A DNA stretch of 64,000 nucleotides from Sabulibacter ruber (GTDB taxonomy: Bacteria; Bacteroidota; Bacteroidia; Cytophagales; Hymenobacteraceae), in contig NZ_JAFFID010000002.1 of the NCBI RefSeq assembly GCF_017355955.1, positions 868,001-932,000 of the forward strand, in the 5' to 3' direction. The notes beneath the pieces were generated by a model. The model saw nothing but the letters and a program-made list of their open reading frames with translations. It did not search any database and had not been told where the DNA came from. The translations under genes were made by a program, and so were the position numbers. Positions 54,148-62,556 of the stretch are shown here, piece after piece. Numbering within the stretch: the first letter of the stretch is position 1; each line of letters begins with the position of its first letter.

Positions 54148-55308
54148 ATGAAGCATACTAAACTGTATTTGCTAGCACTGGTGGTTTGCCTCTTTACCCA
54201 GGGCTGTTTTAGAAAGGAGGCCGAAAACAAAGCCGTTAAGCCCAGGGCAGTTTGGACGAAAGAGGAGGCGAAAGCATGGTACGGCAAGCAAGGCTTCCTG
54301 ATCGGGCCAAATTTCTCGCCTAGTACGGCCATTAACCAAATGGAAATGTGGCAGGCCGAAACCTTTGACACGGCCACCATTAACCGGGAACTGGGCTGGG
54401 CGGAGTCCATCGGGATGAACACGGCCAGGGTGTATCTGCATGACCTGCTGTATCAGCAAGACTCAGCCGGCTTCCTGCAGAGAATAGACACTTTCCTGGA
54501 CATCGCGGAGCGCCATAACATCAGACCCATGCTGGTGATTTTTGACTCTGTCTGGGATCCGCATCCAAAGTTGGGCAAGCAGCGTGACCCTCGGCCCCAT
54601 GTGCATAACTCGGGTTGGGTGCAAAGCCCTGGTTCTGCAGTCCTGCAAGATTCTACCCAGTATCCGCGCCTGGAAAGGTACGTGAAAGGAGTGATCGGGA
54701 AGTTTGCCAAGGATGAACGGGTTCTGGCCTGGGATATCTGGAATGAACCTTACAACCTGAACGAAGGCTCTGCTTACGGAAAGCAGGAGCTGCCTAATAA
54801 GTTAGACTATGTTCTGCCTTTGCTGAAGAAGTCCTTTGTATGGGCTCGTTCTGCCAACCCTTCTCAGCCGGTAACCGCTGCTGTCTGGAAAGGGAACTGG
54901 TCTAGCCATGATAGTTTAACGGCCATTCAGAAAGTGATGATTGAGCAATCTGATGTGATCACTTTCCATAACTATGATGGGCCTCAGGAGCTGGAAAAAC
55001 GTATTACCTGGTTACAGCGCTACGGTAAGCCATTGATCTGCACAGAGTACATGGCCCGGCCAAATGGCAGTACTTTCCAGAGTTCATTGCCAATTGCCAG
55101 GAAATACAACGTAGGCATGATCAACTGGGGCTTTGTAAATGGGAAGACCCAAACCATTTACCCCTGGGATAGCTGGGACAAGCAGTACACCAGTGAGCCT
55201 AAAGTATGGTTCCATGACATTTTCCGGCAAGACGGCACGCCTTACAGCCAGGAAGAAGTAGAACTGATCAAAAGCATGACCGCCGTTCAGGCAACCGCAT
55301 CCAGGTAA
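54148..55308 (+). CDS. Clan GH-A (GH5-like) glycoside hydrolase lipoprotein, second copy
   Basis: 386 aa from ATG 54148, preferred over the in-frame ATG at 54079 because it places the lipobox FTQGC (Cys20) at normal distance. Acid/base Glu200 (AWDIWNEP) and nucleophile Glu300 (LICTEYMARPNGSTF). Paralogue of the protein at 29997 over the whole length (ESIGMNTARVYLHDLL, SGWVQSPG, DSTQYPRLERY, WDSWDKQYTSEP). Having one copy in each large module suggests the enzyme is essential to the pathway. Family and substrate not recognised. Confidence 0.75.
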   Translation: MKHTKLYLLALVVCLFTQGCFRKEAENKAVKPRAVWTKEEAKAWYGKQGFLIGPNFSPSTAINQMEMWQAETFDTATINRELGWAESIGMNTARVYLHDLLYQQDSAGFLQRIDTFLDIAERHNIRPMLVIFDSVWDPHPKLGKQRDPRPHVHNSGWVQSPGSAVLQDSTQYPRLERYVKGVIGKFAKDERVLAWDIWNEPYNLNEGSAYGKQELPNKLDYVLPLLKKSFVWARSANPSQPVTAAVWKGNWSSHDSLTAIQKVMIEQSDVITFHNYDGPQELEKRITWLQRYGKPLICTEYMARPNGSTFQSSLPIARKYNVGMINWGFVNGKTQTIYPWDSWDKQYTSEPKVWFHDIFRQDGTPYSQEEVELIKSMTAVQATASR

Positions 55309-55366
55309 ATCAAAATAGGTATGAGTTGCTGAAAATCAAGTACGTACTTCATACAAGCACAATAAG

Positions 55367-55424
55367 TCCTGCTTTCTGTTTTTGGCCCATTTCTTTAAAG
55401 ATGGTCCAGAAACAGAAAGCAGGA
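55367..55424 (+). repeat. Dispersed palindrome copy 10, extended into a long hairpin
   Basis: Stem of about 24 bp with two mismatches (arm TCCTGCTTTCTGTTTTTGGC) around TTCTTTAAAG. The inner part has the repeat design (GTTTTTGGCCC ... GGTCCAGAAAC). TTTTG follows, so it may work as a terminator after the clan GH-A gene. Confidence 0.65.
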
Positions 55425-55521
55425 TTTTGTACAAACAAGTTGACAGGGTGCTGGCCAGCCGGTCACAAAAAGGAAAGTTTGAGATATACTTGCCAGCAGA
55501 TGGTAAGCGATTCAAGGAAGC

Positions 55522-56607
55522 ATGAAGCAAAGTTTAATTAAGTTTTTGGTAGTAGGTATCTGCCAGGTTGGGTTGCTGGGGTGTAAGACCACCGCGGTAC
55601 AACCTTCCGTTGCCGATACTCAAACCAGGAAAGAAGTAACCCAATACTTCACCAACCCCATTGCCAATGGCGCTGATCCCTGGGTGCTTAAAAAGGACAG
55701 TATCTATTACTCCTGCGGATCGGCTAATAAAGGAATTTACGTTTCCCAGTCAAACAAGCTCACCCAGTTAGGCGAAAGGGTACCCGTCTGGCAAGCACCA
55801 GCCACGGGCTGGAACGCGCACAACATCTGGGCTCCTGAGATTCATTACCTGCAAGGCAAGTGGTACATCTACTACACCGCCGGGAAAGAGCCGGGCGGGC
55901 CGTACATCCATCAGCGCTCCGGGGTGTTGGAATCAACCACCGACAGTCCGTTTGGGCCGTACGTTGACAAAGGCATGCTATACACCGGCGATAACCTGTC
56001 AGACCCCAGCACCGTGAAATGGGCCATTGATTTGTCGCCGTTTTACCTGAACGGGCAGCTATACGCCATTTGGTCGGGGTGGCAAGAAAATGCCCCCACA
56101 GACAAAACCAAGCAGCACCTGTACATCGCTAAAATGAGTAACCCGTGGACCATCAGCTCTAACCGGGTGAAGATTTCCTCGCCCACGCAACCCTGGGAAA
56201 CCGGCGGCGAACTGGACCTGAACGAAGGGCCCGAGCTGCTGAAGAAGCGGGAGAAAGCCTTCGTGATTTATTCTACCCGCGAGTCCTGGCTGAAGGAGTA
56301 CCGGCTAGGGCAACTCACTCTTTCTGATACCCTGGCAGACCCGATGCAGCCCGGTAACTGGGTTAAATCCAGCGGGCCAGTGTTTGAGGGAACGGAGCAG
56401 GTGTTGGGCGTAGGGCATTGCAGTTTCACCACCTCGCCGGACAACACTGAAGATTGGATTCTGTACCATGCCAAGAAATCGGCCACGCCGGGCTGGCAGC
56501 GGGACATCAGGATGCAGAAATTCACCTGGTCTGCAGATGGGTACCCGGTTTTCGGGCAGCCCATTCCGGCAGGGGTGCCTGTTCCGGTGCCGTCTGGTCA
56601 GAAATAA
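55522..56607 (+). CDS. GH43 lipoprotein, divergent arabinosidase-like (module 3)
   Basis: 361 aa. Lipobox GLLGC (Cys21). Catalytic acids Asp52 (NGADPWVL), Asp170 (WAIDLSPF) and Glu235 (LNEGPELL). Same general subgroup as the GH43 proteins at 20893/31172/51518, but the SASGCWT motif is replaced by STRESWLKEYRLGQ and GPGHNGFFKS by GVGHCSFTTS, so specificity may differ. The galM gene starts 41 nt downstream. Confidence 0.8.
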   Translation: MKQSLIKFLVVGICQVGLLGCKTTAVQPSVADTQTRKEVTQYFTNPIANGADPWVLKKDSIYYSCGSANKGIYVSQSNKLTQLGERVPVWQAPATGWNAHNIWAPEIHYLQGKWYIYYTAGKEPGGPYIHQRSGVLESTTDSPFGPYVDKGMLYTGDNLSDPSTVKWAIDLSPFYLNGQLYAIWSGWQENAPTDKTKQHLYIAKMSNPWTISSNRVKISSPTQPWETGGELDLNEGPELLKKREKAFVIYSTRESWLKEYRLGQLTLSDTLADPMQPGNWVKSSGPVFEGTEQVLGVGHCSFTTSPDNTEDWILYHAKKSATPGWQRDIRMQKFTWSADGYPVFGQPIPAGVPVPVPSGQK

Positions 56608-56648
56608 ACTTTTACAAACAAGCGCTTTCCAGCGCCAACCATCAAACT

Positions 56649-57863
56649 ATGAAAAAACAAGCATTGCAGCAGGCTGTTCTGTCCTTATCGCTTCTGGGAA
56701 GTATTTCCGCGGTGGGTTTATCGGCTTGTTCTACCAAACAAGAAGCAAACGAGCAGCAGACCTCTGGCACTGAGCAAACCTCCGCTACTACAGACAGTAC
56801 GAACACTACTTTCAAAGGCGAGTCTTTCGGGAAACTGAAAGACGGAACCGAGGCGCGGCTGTTCACCCTCATCAACAAAAACAACGTGAAAGCCACTTTC
56901 ACCAACTACGGCGGACGCCTGGTAAGTTTGCAGGTGCCGGACAAAAACGGCAAGCTAACCGATGTGGTAGTGGGCATGGCCAGCTCCGCTGAGTATGAAA
57001 CCGCCACCGAGCCTTACTTTGGGGCTACCATCGGGCGGGTCGGGAACCGTATTGCCCGGGGTAAGTTCACCCTGGAGGGCAAAGAATACACGCTGCCCAT
57101 CAACAATGACCCCAACACTCTGCACGGCGGGAAGAAAGGCTTCCAGTACGTGATGTGGGATGCGCAGCAAACCAATGACCAGACCATTGTTTTCACTTAC
57201 CTGTCTAAAGACATGGAAGAAGGATTCCCGGGTAACTTAACCACCAAAGTTACCTACACCCTCACGGATGACAACGGGATGAAGATGGACTACGAGGCCA
57301 CCACTGACAAGACCACCATTGTCAACCTCACCAACCACGCCTTCTTCAACCTGAACGGGGAGGGCAGCGGCACCATCTTAGGGCATACCCTGCAGATCAA
57401 CGCCGATTCTTACACGCCCGTAGATGCCACGCTCATCCCTACCGGCAAGATTGTGCCCGTAGCCGGAACGCCTTTTGATTTCAGGCAACCCACCGCTATC
57501 GGGGCCCGCATCAACGTCCAGAACGAGCAGTTGAAGAACGGGCAGGGGTATGACCACAACTTCGTGCTGAACAAAAACCAGGGCACCGGCCTGAATAGAG
57601 CCGCCAGAGTGGTGGGAGACAAAAGCGGCATTGTGATGGAAGTGCTCACGCAGGAACCAGGGCTGCAGTTCTACAGCGGAAACTTCATGCAGAGCAAGAA
57701 CACCTTCAAAGGCGGCAGCAAAGATGATTTCAGAACCGCTTTCTGCCTGGAGACCCAGCATTTCCCCGATGCGCCTAACCAGCCCACCTTTCCGTCTACC
57801 GTTCTTAAGCCCGGAGATACGTATAGAACCAGTAGTATGTATCAATTCTCGGTTCAGAAATAA
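56649..57863 (+). CDS. galM: Aldose 1-epimerase (galactose mutarotase), exported lipoprotein form
   Basis: 404 aa from ATG 56649; the frame is open further upstream into the previous gene, but this ATG starts a clear lipoprotein signal (LSLLGSISAVGLSAC). Mutarotase motifs: TNYGGRLVSLQVPD, GRVGNRIARGKFTL, NNDPNTLHGGKKGF (His at the substrate site), LTNHAFFNLNGEG (catalytic His), GYDHNFVL, and EPGLQFYSGNF (catalytic Glu region) with a C-terminal CLETQHFPDAPN. Interconverts alpha and beta anomers of galactose, arabinose or other aldoses. The acylated, extracytoplasmic location suggests it acts on sugars as they are released by the neighbouring glycosidases. Confidence 0.92.
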   Translation: MKKQALQQAVLSLSLLGSISAVGLSACSTKQEANEQQTSGTEQTSATTDSTNTTFKGESFGKLKDGTEARLFTLINKNNVKATFTNYGGRLVSLQVPDKNGKLTDVVVGMASSAEYETATEPYFGATIGRVGNRIARGKFTLEGKEYTLPINNDPNTLHGGKKGFQYVMWDAQQTNDQTIVFTYLSKDMEEGFPGNLTTKVTYTLTDDNGMKMDYEATTDKTTIVNLTNHAFFNLNGEGSGTILGHTLQINADSYTPVDATLIPTGKIVPVAGTPFDFRQPTAIGARINVQNEQLKNGQGYDHNFVLNKNQGTGLNRAARVVGDKSGIVMEVLTQEPGLQFYSGNFMQSKNTFKGGSKDDFRTAFCLETQHFPDAPNQPTFPSTVLKPGDTYRTSSMYQFSVQK

Positions 57864-57890
57864 TTTATTCACCAGGCCTTTCTTCTGCTT

Positions 57891-59495
57891 ATGAAAAAGA
57901 ACTTACTTTCAATTTGTTTCGTCAGCTTGCTGGCTTTGGGATGTAATGTTAACAAAGGCACCACTTCCCAAAGTGCTTCTGATACCCCAGCCGCCAACAC
58001 GCCGGCGGTCACCTTCTCCAACCCGGTACTGCCCGGCGACTACGCAGATCCCTCGGTCATCCGGGTGGGGAACGATTACTGGGCCACTGCCACGTCTTCT
58101 GAGTGGGCCCCATTGTACCCAATTCTGCACTCCAAGAACCTGGTAGACTGGGAAACCGTGGGGCACGTGTTCCCCAACAAGTTACCAGACTGGGCCGAGG
58201 CGCATTTCTGGGCCCCCGAGATTACCTATGACAACGGCAAATACTTCATCTACTACACGGCCAAAAAGAAAGGCGGCAACCTGTGCGTAGGCGTAGCCAG
58301 CGCCACCAAGCCAACCGGTCCTTATACTGATCTGGGCCCTTTGGTTTGCCAGGAAGTGGGTTCCATTGATGGGTTTCCCATCCGGGACGAAAAAGGCGAA
58401 CTGTACCTCATCTGGAAAGAAGACGCCAACAGCGTGGGCAAGCCAACGCCGCTCTGGGGCCAGCGCATGAACGAGGAAAGAACCGCTCTGCTAGGCGAGA
58501 AATTTGAGCTGTTCCGGAACGAGAAAGGCACCTGGGAAGGCGGCCTGGTAGAAGGTCCGGCCCTGGTCAAGCGTAACGGCTACTACTACCTGTTCTACGC
58601 CGGTGATGCCTGCTGTGGCCGCGAGTGTACGTACGGCGTAGGAGTGGCCCGCGCGAAGGATTTGCGAGGTCCTTGGGAAAAATACGCCAATAACCCCATC
58701 ATGAAGAAAAACGAGGAGTGGAAATGCCCCGGCCACGGCACGGTGGTTTCTGATGGTAAAGGCCGGGATTACTTCATGTACCACGCTTACAGCACCAAGA
58801 GCACCGTGTATCCGGGCCGGCAAGGCTTATTGGATGAGATCATCTGGGGAACCGATGGGTGGCCTTCGTTCCAGAACAACTCTCCTTCTTTGACCGCCAA
58901 AGCGCCTTACAATACCAATCGGGCCGAGATTCTGGATGTGCAGGAAGAGTTTACGGCCAGCAGGTTGCCGCAATCGTGGCAATGGTTTGTAGAGAAAACG
59001 CCTACCTACTCGTTACAGACAGGAAACGGCGGAAGATTGCTGTTGCAGGCCTCGCCGGATAAAGTGGGGAACGTGCTTTCGCAGCGGACCATCCAGAATG
59101 AATATACCGCAACCACCGCTTTGAACCAAAAGATGGTAGGCCAGGGCGTATCAGCGGGCTTGGCGGCCATTGGCGATCCGGAGAATGCCGTGGGTATCTC
59201 GGTGGCTAATGGTGAGATCCAGTTGTGGTCTACCAAAGGAAACAAAACCGAGGTGATAGACAAGGCTTCGGTCTCTACCCAAGGCAACCTTCAGTTCAGG
59301 CTAACCACCACCAATGGCGATCAGTTGCAGTTTGCCTGGAGCACCGATGGCACCAACTGGAACCAGATGAACAATGGAACTGCCATCAACGGCTCCTTTT
59401 TACCGCCCTGGGACCGCGGCGTGCGGGTAGGCATGGTAGCGAAAGGCCCGGCCTCTCAAACCGCCGGGTTTGAATGGTTTAAACTGACGCATTAG
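57891..59495 (+). CDS. GH43 lipoprotein with C-terminal concanavalin-like domain
   Basis: 534 aa. Lipobox LLALGC (Cys18). GH43 acids: Asp53 (DYADPSVI), Asp160 (GSIDGFPI), Glu221 (LVEGPALV). Unusual Cys-rich stretch AGDACCGRECTYGVG near residues 238-250, and CPGHGT further on. After the propeller (to about 340) a DUF1349/concanavalin-like sandwich covers about 350-534 (SRLPQSWQWFVEKTPTYSLQ ... TAGFEWFKLTH), as in two-domain beta-xylosidases and arabinofuranosidases. Last gene of module 3; 27 nt after galM, so co-transcribed with it. Confidence 0.85.
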   Translation: MKKNLLSICFVSLLALGCNVNKGTTSQSASDTPAANTPAVTFSNPVLPGDYADPSVIRVGNDYWATATSSEWAPLYPILHSKNLVDWETVGHVFPNKLPDWAEAHFWAPEITYDNGKYFIYYTAKKKGGNLCVGVASATKPTGPYTDLGPLVCQEVGSIDGFPIRDEKGELYLIWKEDANSVGKPTPLWGQRMNEERTALLGEKFELFRNEKGTWEGGLVEGPALVKRNGYYYLFYAGDACCGRECTYGVGVARAKDLRGPWEKYANNPIMKKNEEWKCPGHGTVVSDGKGRDYFMYHAYSTKSTVYPGRQGLLDEIIWGTDGWPSFQNNSPSLTAKAPYNTNRAEILDVQEEFTASRLPQSWQWFVEKTPTYSLQTGNGGRLLLQASPDKVGNVLSQRTIQNEYTATTALNQKMVGQGVSAGLAAIGDPENAVGISVANGEIQLWSTKGNKTEVIDKASVSTQGNLQFRLTTTNGDQLQFAWSTDGTNWNQMNNGTAINGSFLPPWDRGVRVGMVAKGPASQTAGFEWFKLTH

Positions 59496-59529
59496 AACTG
59501 ATCTAGTAAAAGCATTCTGGCTTTCTGCA

Positions 59530-59575
59530 GAGGTGTTTTAGCCCCGTTTTCTCCAAAACAAGGCTAAAACACCTC
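59530..59575 (+). terminator. Terminator of module 3, built from the dispersed palindrome (copy 11)
   Basis: Perfect 14-bp stem GAGGTGTTTTAGCC, 18-nt loop containing CCGTTTTCTCCAAAACAA, then T5. The same GTTTTAGCC / GGCTAAAAC halves as the other palindromes, here with a T tract, show that the repeat can act as a transcription terminator. Confidence 0.8.
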
Positions 59576-59646
59576 TTTTTCGTTTGCGGCAGTTTGCAAT
59601 TGTCTTCAGGCGAAAGGAAGATTTTATACCTGTTAGGTAGCCAGGT

Positions 59647-59692
59647 GTTTCTTGGGCGTTTTGCAGAAAAAAGTCTTAAAACAAGGCTGTAG
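59647..59692. repeat. Dispersed intergenic palindrome, degenerate copy 12
   Basis: GTTTCTTGGGCG, TTTTGCAGAAAAAA, GTCTTAAAACAAG. Pairing is partial; recognised by similarity of the right half. Confidence 0.4.
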
Positions 59693-59786
59693 CAGTAGCA
59701 GCACCTGTAAATAAACCGGTGAAAAGCAACATTAACCCAAGAAGCGGGTAACACTCTAGAATGATGGTTACTTAATCTTTTCGGGT

Positions 59787-60260
59787 ATGGACAAGGATAT
59801 AAGATTGGCGGAGGACTTCTATGCGTTTCAGAAGAAAGAGTGGAAGGCTTTCCGGGTATTCTGGATGTTGATGGGCCTGATACTGGCTGGGGCAGCGCTG
59901 GGCCTTTTTGGGCGCGGGTTGCTTAGCGATAAAACCTACACGGCCAACGGTGTTCAGTTTGAGTACAACAAGTTCATGCGGGTAGAGAAAGGCACCGAGT
60001 TGTTGATTACCGTGGGTGATTTAGGGCAGGAAGCAAAAATCAGCATCAACAATGATTACATCAGGAAAGTAAGAATTGACCAGATTATTCCTGAGCCGGT
60101 CTCCGTAGAAATAAAAGACAACACCCTGATCTATACCTTCAATTCTATTCAGCAAGGATTGATCACCTTCTACCTGGTTCCTATGAAAATGGGCTCACAG
60201 CACTTAGAGGTATCTGTTGGCAATGCGCAGATGACCGCTAATCAATTTATCTACTTCTAA
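59787..60260 (+). CDS. Small single-pass membrane protein of unknown function
   Basis: 157 aa. Residues 1-22 are charged and cytosolic; one transmembrane helix lies at about 24-45 (VFWMLMGLILAGAALGLFG), then an extracytoplasmic beta-rich domain (GTELLITVGDLGQEAKISIN ... FIYF). No family recognised. It is 16 nt upstream of the DUF421 gene and likely co-transcribed with it, so it may help that protein. Confidence 0.6.
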   Translation: MDKDIRLAEDFYAFQKKEWKAFRVFWMLMGLILAGAALGLFGRGLLSDKTYTANGVQFEYNKFMRVEKGTELLITVGDLGQEAKISINNDYIRKVRIDQIIPEPVSVEIKDNTLIYTFNSIQQGLITFYLVPMKMGSQHLEVSVGNAQMTANQFIYF

Positions 60261-60276
60261 ACCAAACTCAGCTGTT

Positions 60277-60765
60277 ATGGAGTCAATTGTGTTACGGGCC
60301 CTGATTGTTTACGTCCTGGTCTTCATTATTCTGCGCATGGCGGGCAAACGTACCTTAGGGGAAATGACCGCTTTTGACCTGGTTTTGCTGCTCATTATAA
60401 GTGAAGCCGTGCAGAATGCCCTGGTAGATGATGACAAGTCCATTACCGGAAGTTTCCTGGTGATCTTAACGCTGGTATTCGCAGACATAATGGTATCCTT
60501 GGCCACCAACAGGTTCAGGTTTCTGGATAGCATAGTCAACGGAATTCCGCTCATTATCCTGGAGAACGGAAAGCCATTAAAAGACCGGATGGACAAAGCC
60601 CGCCTGCAGGAAGACGACATTCTGGAAGCCGCCCGCAAAACGCAGGGCCTGGAGAACATGAGCCAGATCAAGTACGCCGTGCTGGAAAAAGACGGGTCTA
60701 TCAGCATCATTCCGTTTCACCTGAATGAAAATGGCGTGAAGCCCAACCTGATAGAGGAAGCCTAG
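60277..60765 (+). CDS. DUF421/YetF-family membrane protein
   Basis: 162 aa. Three N-terminal helices (ALIVYVLVFIILRMAGKRTLG; MTAFDLVLLLIISEAVQNALV; TGSFLVILTLVFADIMVSLA) precede the cytosolic DUF421 domain (GIPLIILENGKPLKDRMDKARLQEDDILEAARKTQGL). Family members form dimers through this C-terminal domain; biochemical role unknown. The RKTLGEMTAFD-type loop is characteristic. Confidence 0.85.
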   Translation: MESIVLRALIVYVLVFIILRMAGKRTLGEMTAFDLVLLLIISEAVQNALVDDDKSITGSFLVILTLVFADIMVSLATNRFRFLDSIVNGIPLIILENGKPLKDRMDKARLQEDDILEAARKTQGLENMSQIKYAVLEKDGSISIIPFHLNENGVKPNLIEEA

Positions 60766-60794
60766 AACCCAAATGGGAATATGCCATTATTAGG

Positions 60795-61523
60795 CTAAAC
60801 CTCCATGTTGGCGGTAAGGTGGTGATAATCTTTGATGACCGTTTTCAGGAATTCCCTGTCCGTTATATCAGGCTGTACGCCCATCACTTCTTTGGCTCGG
60901 GTTGCAATGCGGGTAAGCAGGACTTCGTTTTTGTGTTCAATGGCTTTGGCCAGCAGTTTCCGGATCAGGGCCATGTCTTTGTCTGACAGCACCGATACCT
61001 CCGGGAAAACAATGACGTAATCTTCTTCCAGTTTCACCTGGAAAGGATTTCTTCTTTTTACGGCCGTGGTTCTGATCACGCAGGTGCCGGCTGCCAGATC
61101 GCCCAGGCGCTGCCCTTTGCCATTCACCGCAATAGTGACAATAGCCACCAGGCCGTAGAACGTAATGTCCAGAATCCTGAGAAGCCACCGGAGCAGGTAA
61201 TCGCCCACGCTGGGAGACTGCCCGTTTAGTTTGATAACCTTAATGTCTTTCGCTCTTTTCCCAATGCTTTGGCCGTTCAGGAAGATCTCACAGATGGGGT
61301 GGTAGAAAAGAAAAGGAATAGCGGCAATTACCCCCAGGATAACCGTCAGTACAGTATTGCCCGGGCTGGAGGAAACTAAAAAGGCAATGGCAAAAAAGCA
61401 GACCAGAATCCACCCACCAAGCACTACAGAGTCGATTAAGTACGCCAGGATTCGGTCGCCTATGCTGGCGATTGGGTATTCCACCTCCACGTTCTGCGTG
61501 GTTTTGATCTTGATGGTGTCCAT
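60795..61523 (-). CDS. RDD-family membrane protein
   Basis: 242 aa. The RDD domain occupies about 18-150: VEYPIASIGDRILAYLIDSV (Arg-Asp variant), two adjacent helices (VVLGGWILVCFFAIAFLV; TVLTVILGVIAAIPFLFYH), then GQSIGKRAKDIKVI and a third helix. The C-terminal ~80 residues are cytosolic. In Bacteroidota this gene commonly heads the group RDD / SpoIIM-like / membrane protein / DUF4129, as here, on the opposite strand. Function unknown, possibly ion or solute transport. Confidence 0.85.
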   Translation of the reverse strand: MDTIKIKTTQNVEVEYPIASIGDRILAYLIDSVVLGGWILVCFFAIAFLVSSSPGNTVLTVILGVIAAIPFLFYHPICEIFLNGQSIGKRAKDIKVIKLNGQSPSVGDYLLRWLLRILDITFYGLVAIVTIAVNGKGQRLGDLAAGTCVIRTTAVKRRNPFQVKLEEDYVIVFPEVSVLSDKDMALIRKLLAKAIEHKNEVLLTRIATRAKEVMGVQPDITDREFLKTVIKDYHHLTANMEV

Positions 61524-61541
61524 TTAAAAAATCAAACTGCT

Positions 61542-61571
61542 TTTGTAACTTCCCTAAGTTAGATATATTTG
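61542..61571 (+). promoter_or_regulatory. Bacteroidota-type promoter for the SpoIIM-like operon
   Basis: TTTG 61542-61545, 18-bp spacer, TATATTTG 61564-61571 (exact TAnnTTTG). Predicted start about 16 nt before the ATG at 61594. Confidence 0.6.
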
Positions 61572-61593
61572 GTAGGAAACAAAAACACCAGGC

Positions 61594-62556
61594 ATGCGTG
61601 AGGCCGCTTTTATAAAACAGAACTCTGCCAAATGGAAGCGGTATGCCTCTGAGCCCACCTCCAATCCAGATGAGCTAGCTGATAGGTTCATTGAACTGAC
61701 CGATGATCTCTCGTACGCCCGCACGTTCTATCCTGAGTCTGACAACACCGAGTACCTGAACGCCCTTACCGGCAAAGTGCACCAGACTATTTACCGCAAC
61801 AAGAAAGAGAAAACCAACCGCTTTGTGCTTTTCTGGAAACAGGAACTGCCTTTGCTCATGGGGCAGTACCACCGGCAGTTGTTTTTCGCCTTCCTGATTT
61901 TTTCGGCAGCCTGCTTTATTGGAGCTATATCAGCGGCGTACGATGATACCTTCGTGCGGCTGATTCTTGGTGACCATTACGTGAACCAAACCCTGGCGAA
62001 CATCAAAAAAGGTGATCCCATGGCCGTCTACAAGAAAGCCGATGAAACCAGCATGTTCCTGTTCATCACCTACAACAACATTAAGGTGGCCTTCACTGCT
62101 TTTGTGATGGGAGCGGTGTTTTCTATTGGTACTTTTTGGATTTTGCTGCAAAACGGCATCATGCTGGGTGCCTTCCAATACTTCTTTTACAAACAGGGCC
62201 TGCTGCTGACCTCGGTGCTCACCATCTGGATTCATGGTACGTTGGAGATCTCGGCCATTATTATTGCCGGTTGTGCGGGGTTTGTCATGGGCAATAGCCT
62301 ACTTTTCCCTAAAACCTTCTCCCGCCTGGAGTCTTTCAAGCGCGGAGCCAAAGATGGGATGAAGCTGGTGGTGGGTCTGGTGCCCATTTTCATGATGGCC
62401 GGTTTCCTGGAAGGTTTTGTGACCCGCCATACCGAAATGCCCCTGTACGCCAGCCTTTCCATTATCCTGGGCTCGGCGGCTTTGATTGTCTTCTACTTTA
62501 TCTATTACCCTTACTGGCTGCAGGCCAAAGCATCTCATGAGAGACCAAATCATTGA
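61594..62556 (+). CDS. Stage II sporulation protein M-like (DUF95) membrane protein
   Basis: 320 aa. A cytosolic N-terminal helical region (MREAAFIKQNSAKWKRYASE; EYLNALTGKVHQTIYRNKK) is followed by about five or six helices (FFAFLIFSAACFIGAISAA; NNIKVAFTAFVMGAVFSIGT; IWIHGTLEISAIIIAGCAGF), which carry the SpoIIM family HGTLE motif. Non-sporulating bacteria carry this family in MoxR-linked clusters, where its role is unknown. It overlaps the next gene by 20 nt. Confidence 0.88.
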   Translation: MREAAFIKQNSAKWKRYASEPTSNPDELADRFIELTDDLSYARTFYPESDNTEYLNALTGKVHQTIYRNKKEKTNRFVLFWKQELPLLMGQYHRQLFFAFLIFSAACFIGAISAAYDDTFVRLILGDHYVNQTLANIKKGDPMAVYKKADETSMFLFITYNNIKVAFTAFVMGAVFSIGTFWILLQNGIMLGAFQYFFYKQGLLLTSVLTIWIHGTLEISAIIIAGCAGFVMGNSLLFPKTFSRLESFKRGAKDGMKLVVGLVPIFMMAGFLEGFVTRHTEMPLYASLSIILGSAALIVFYFIYYPYWLQAKASHERPNH

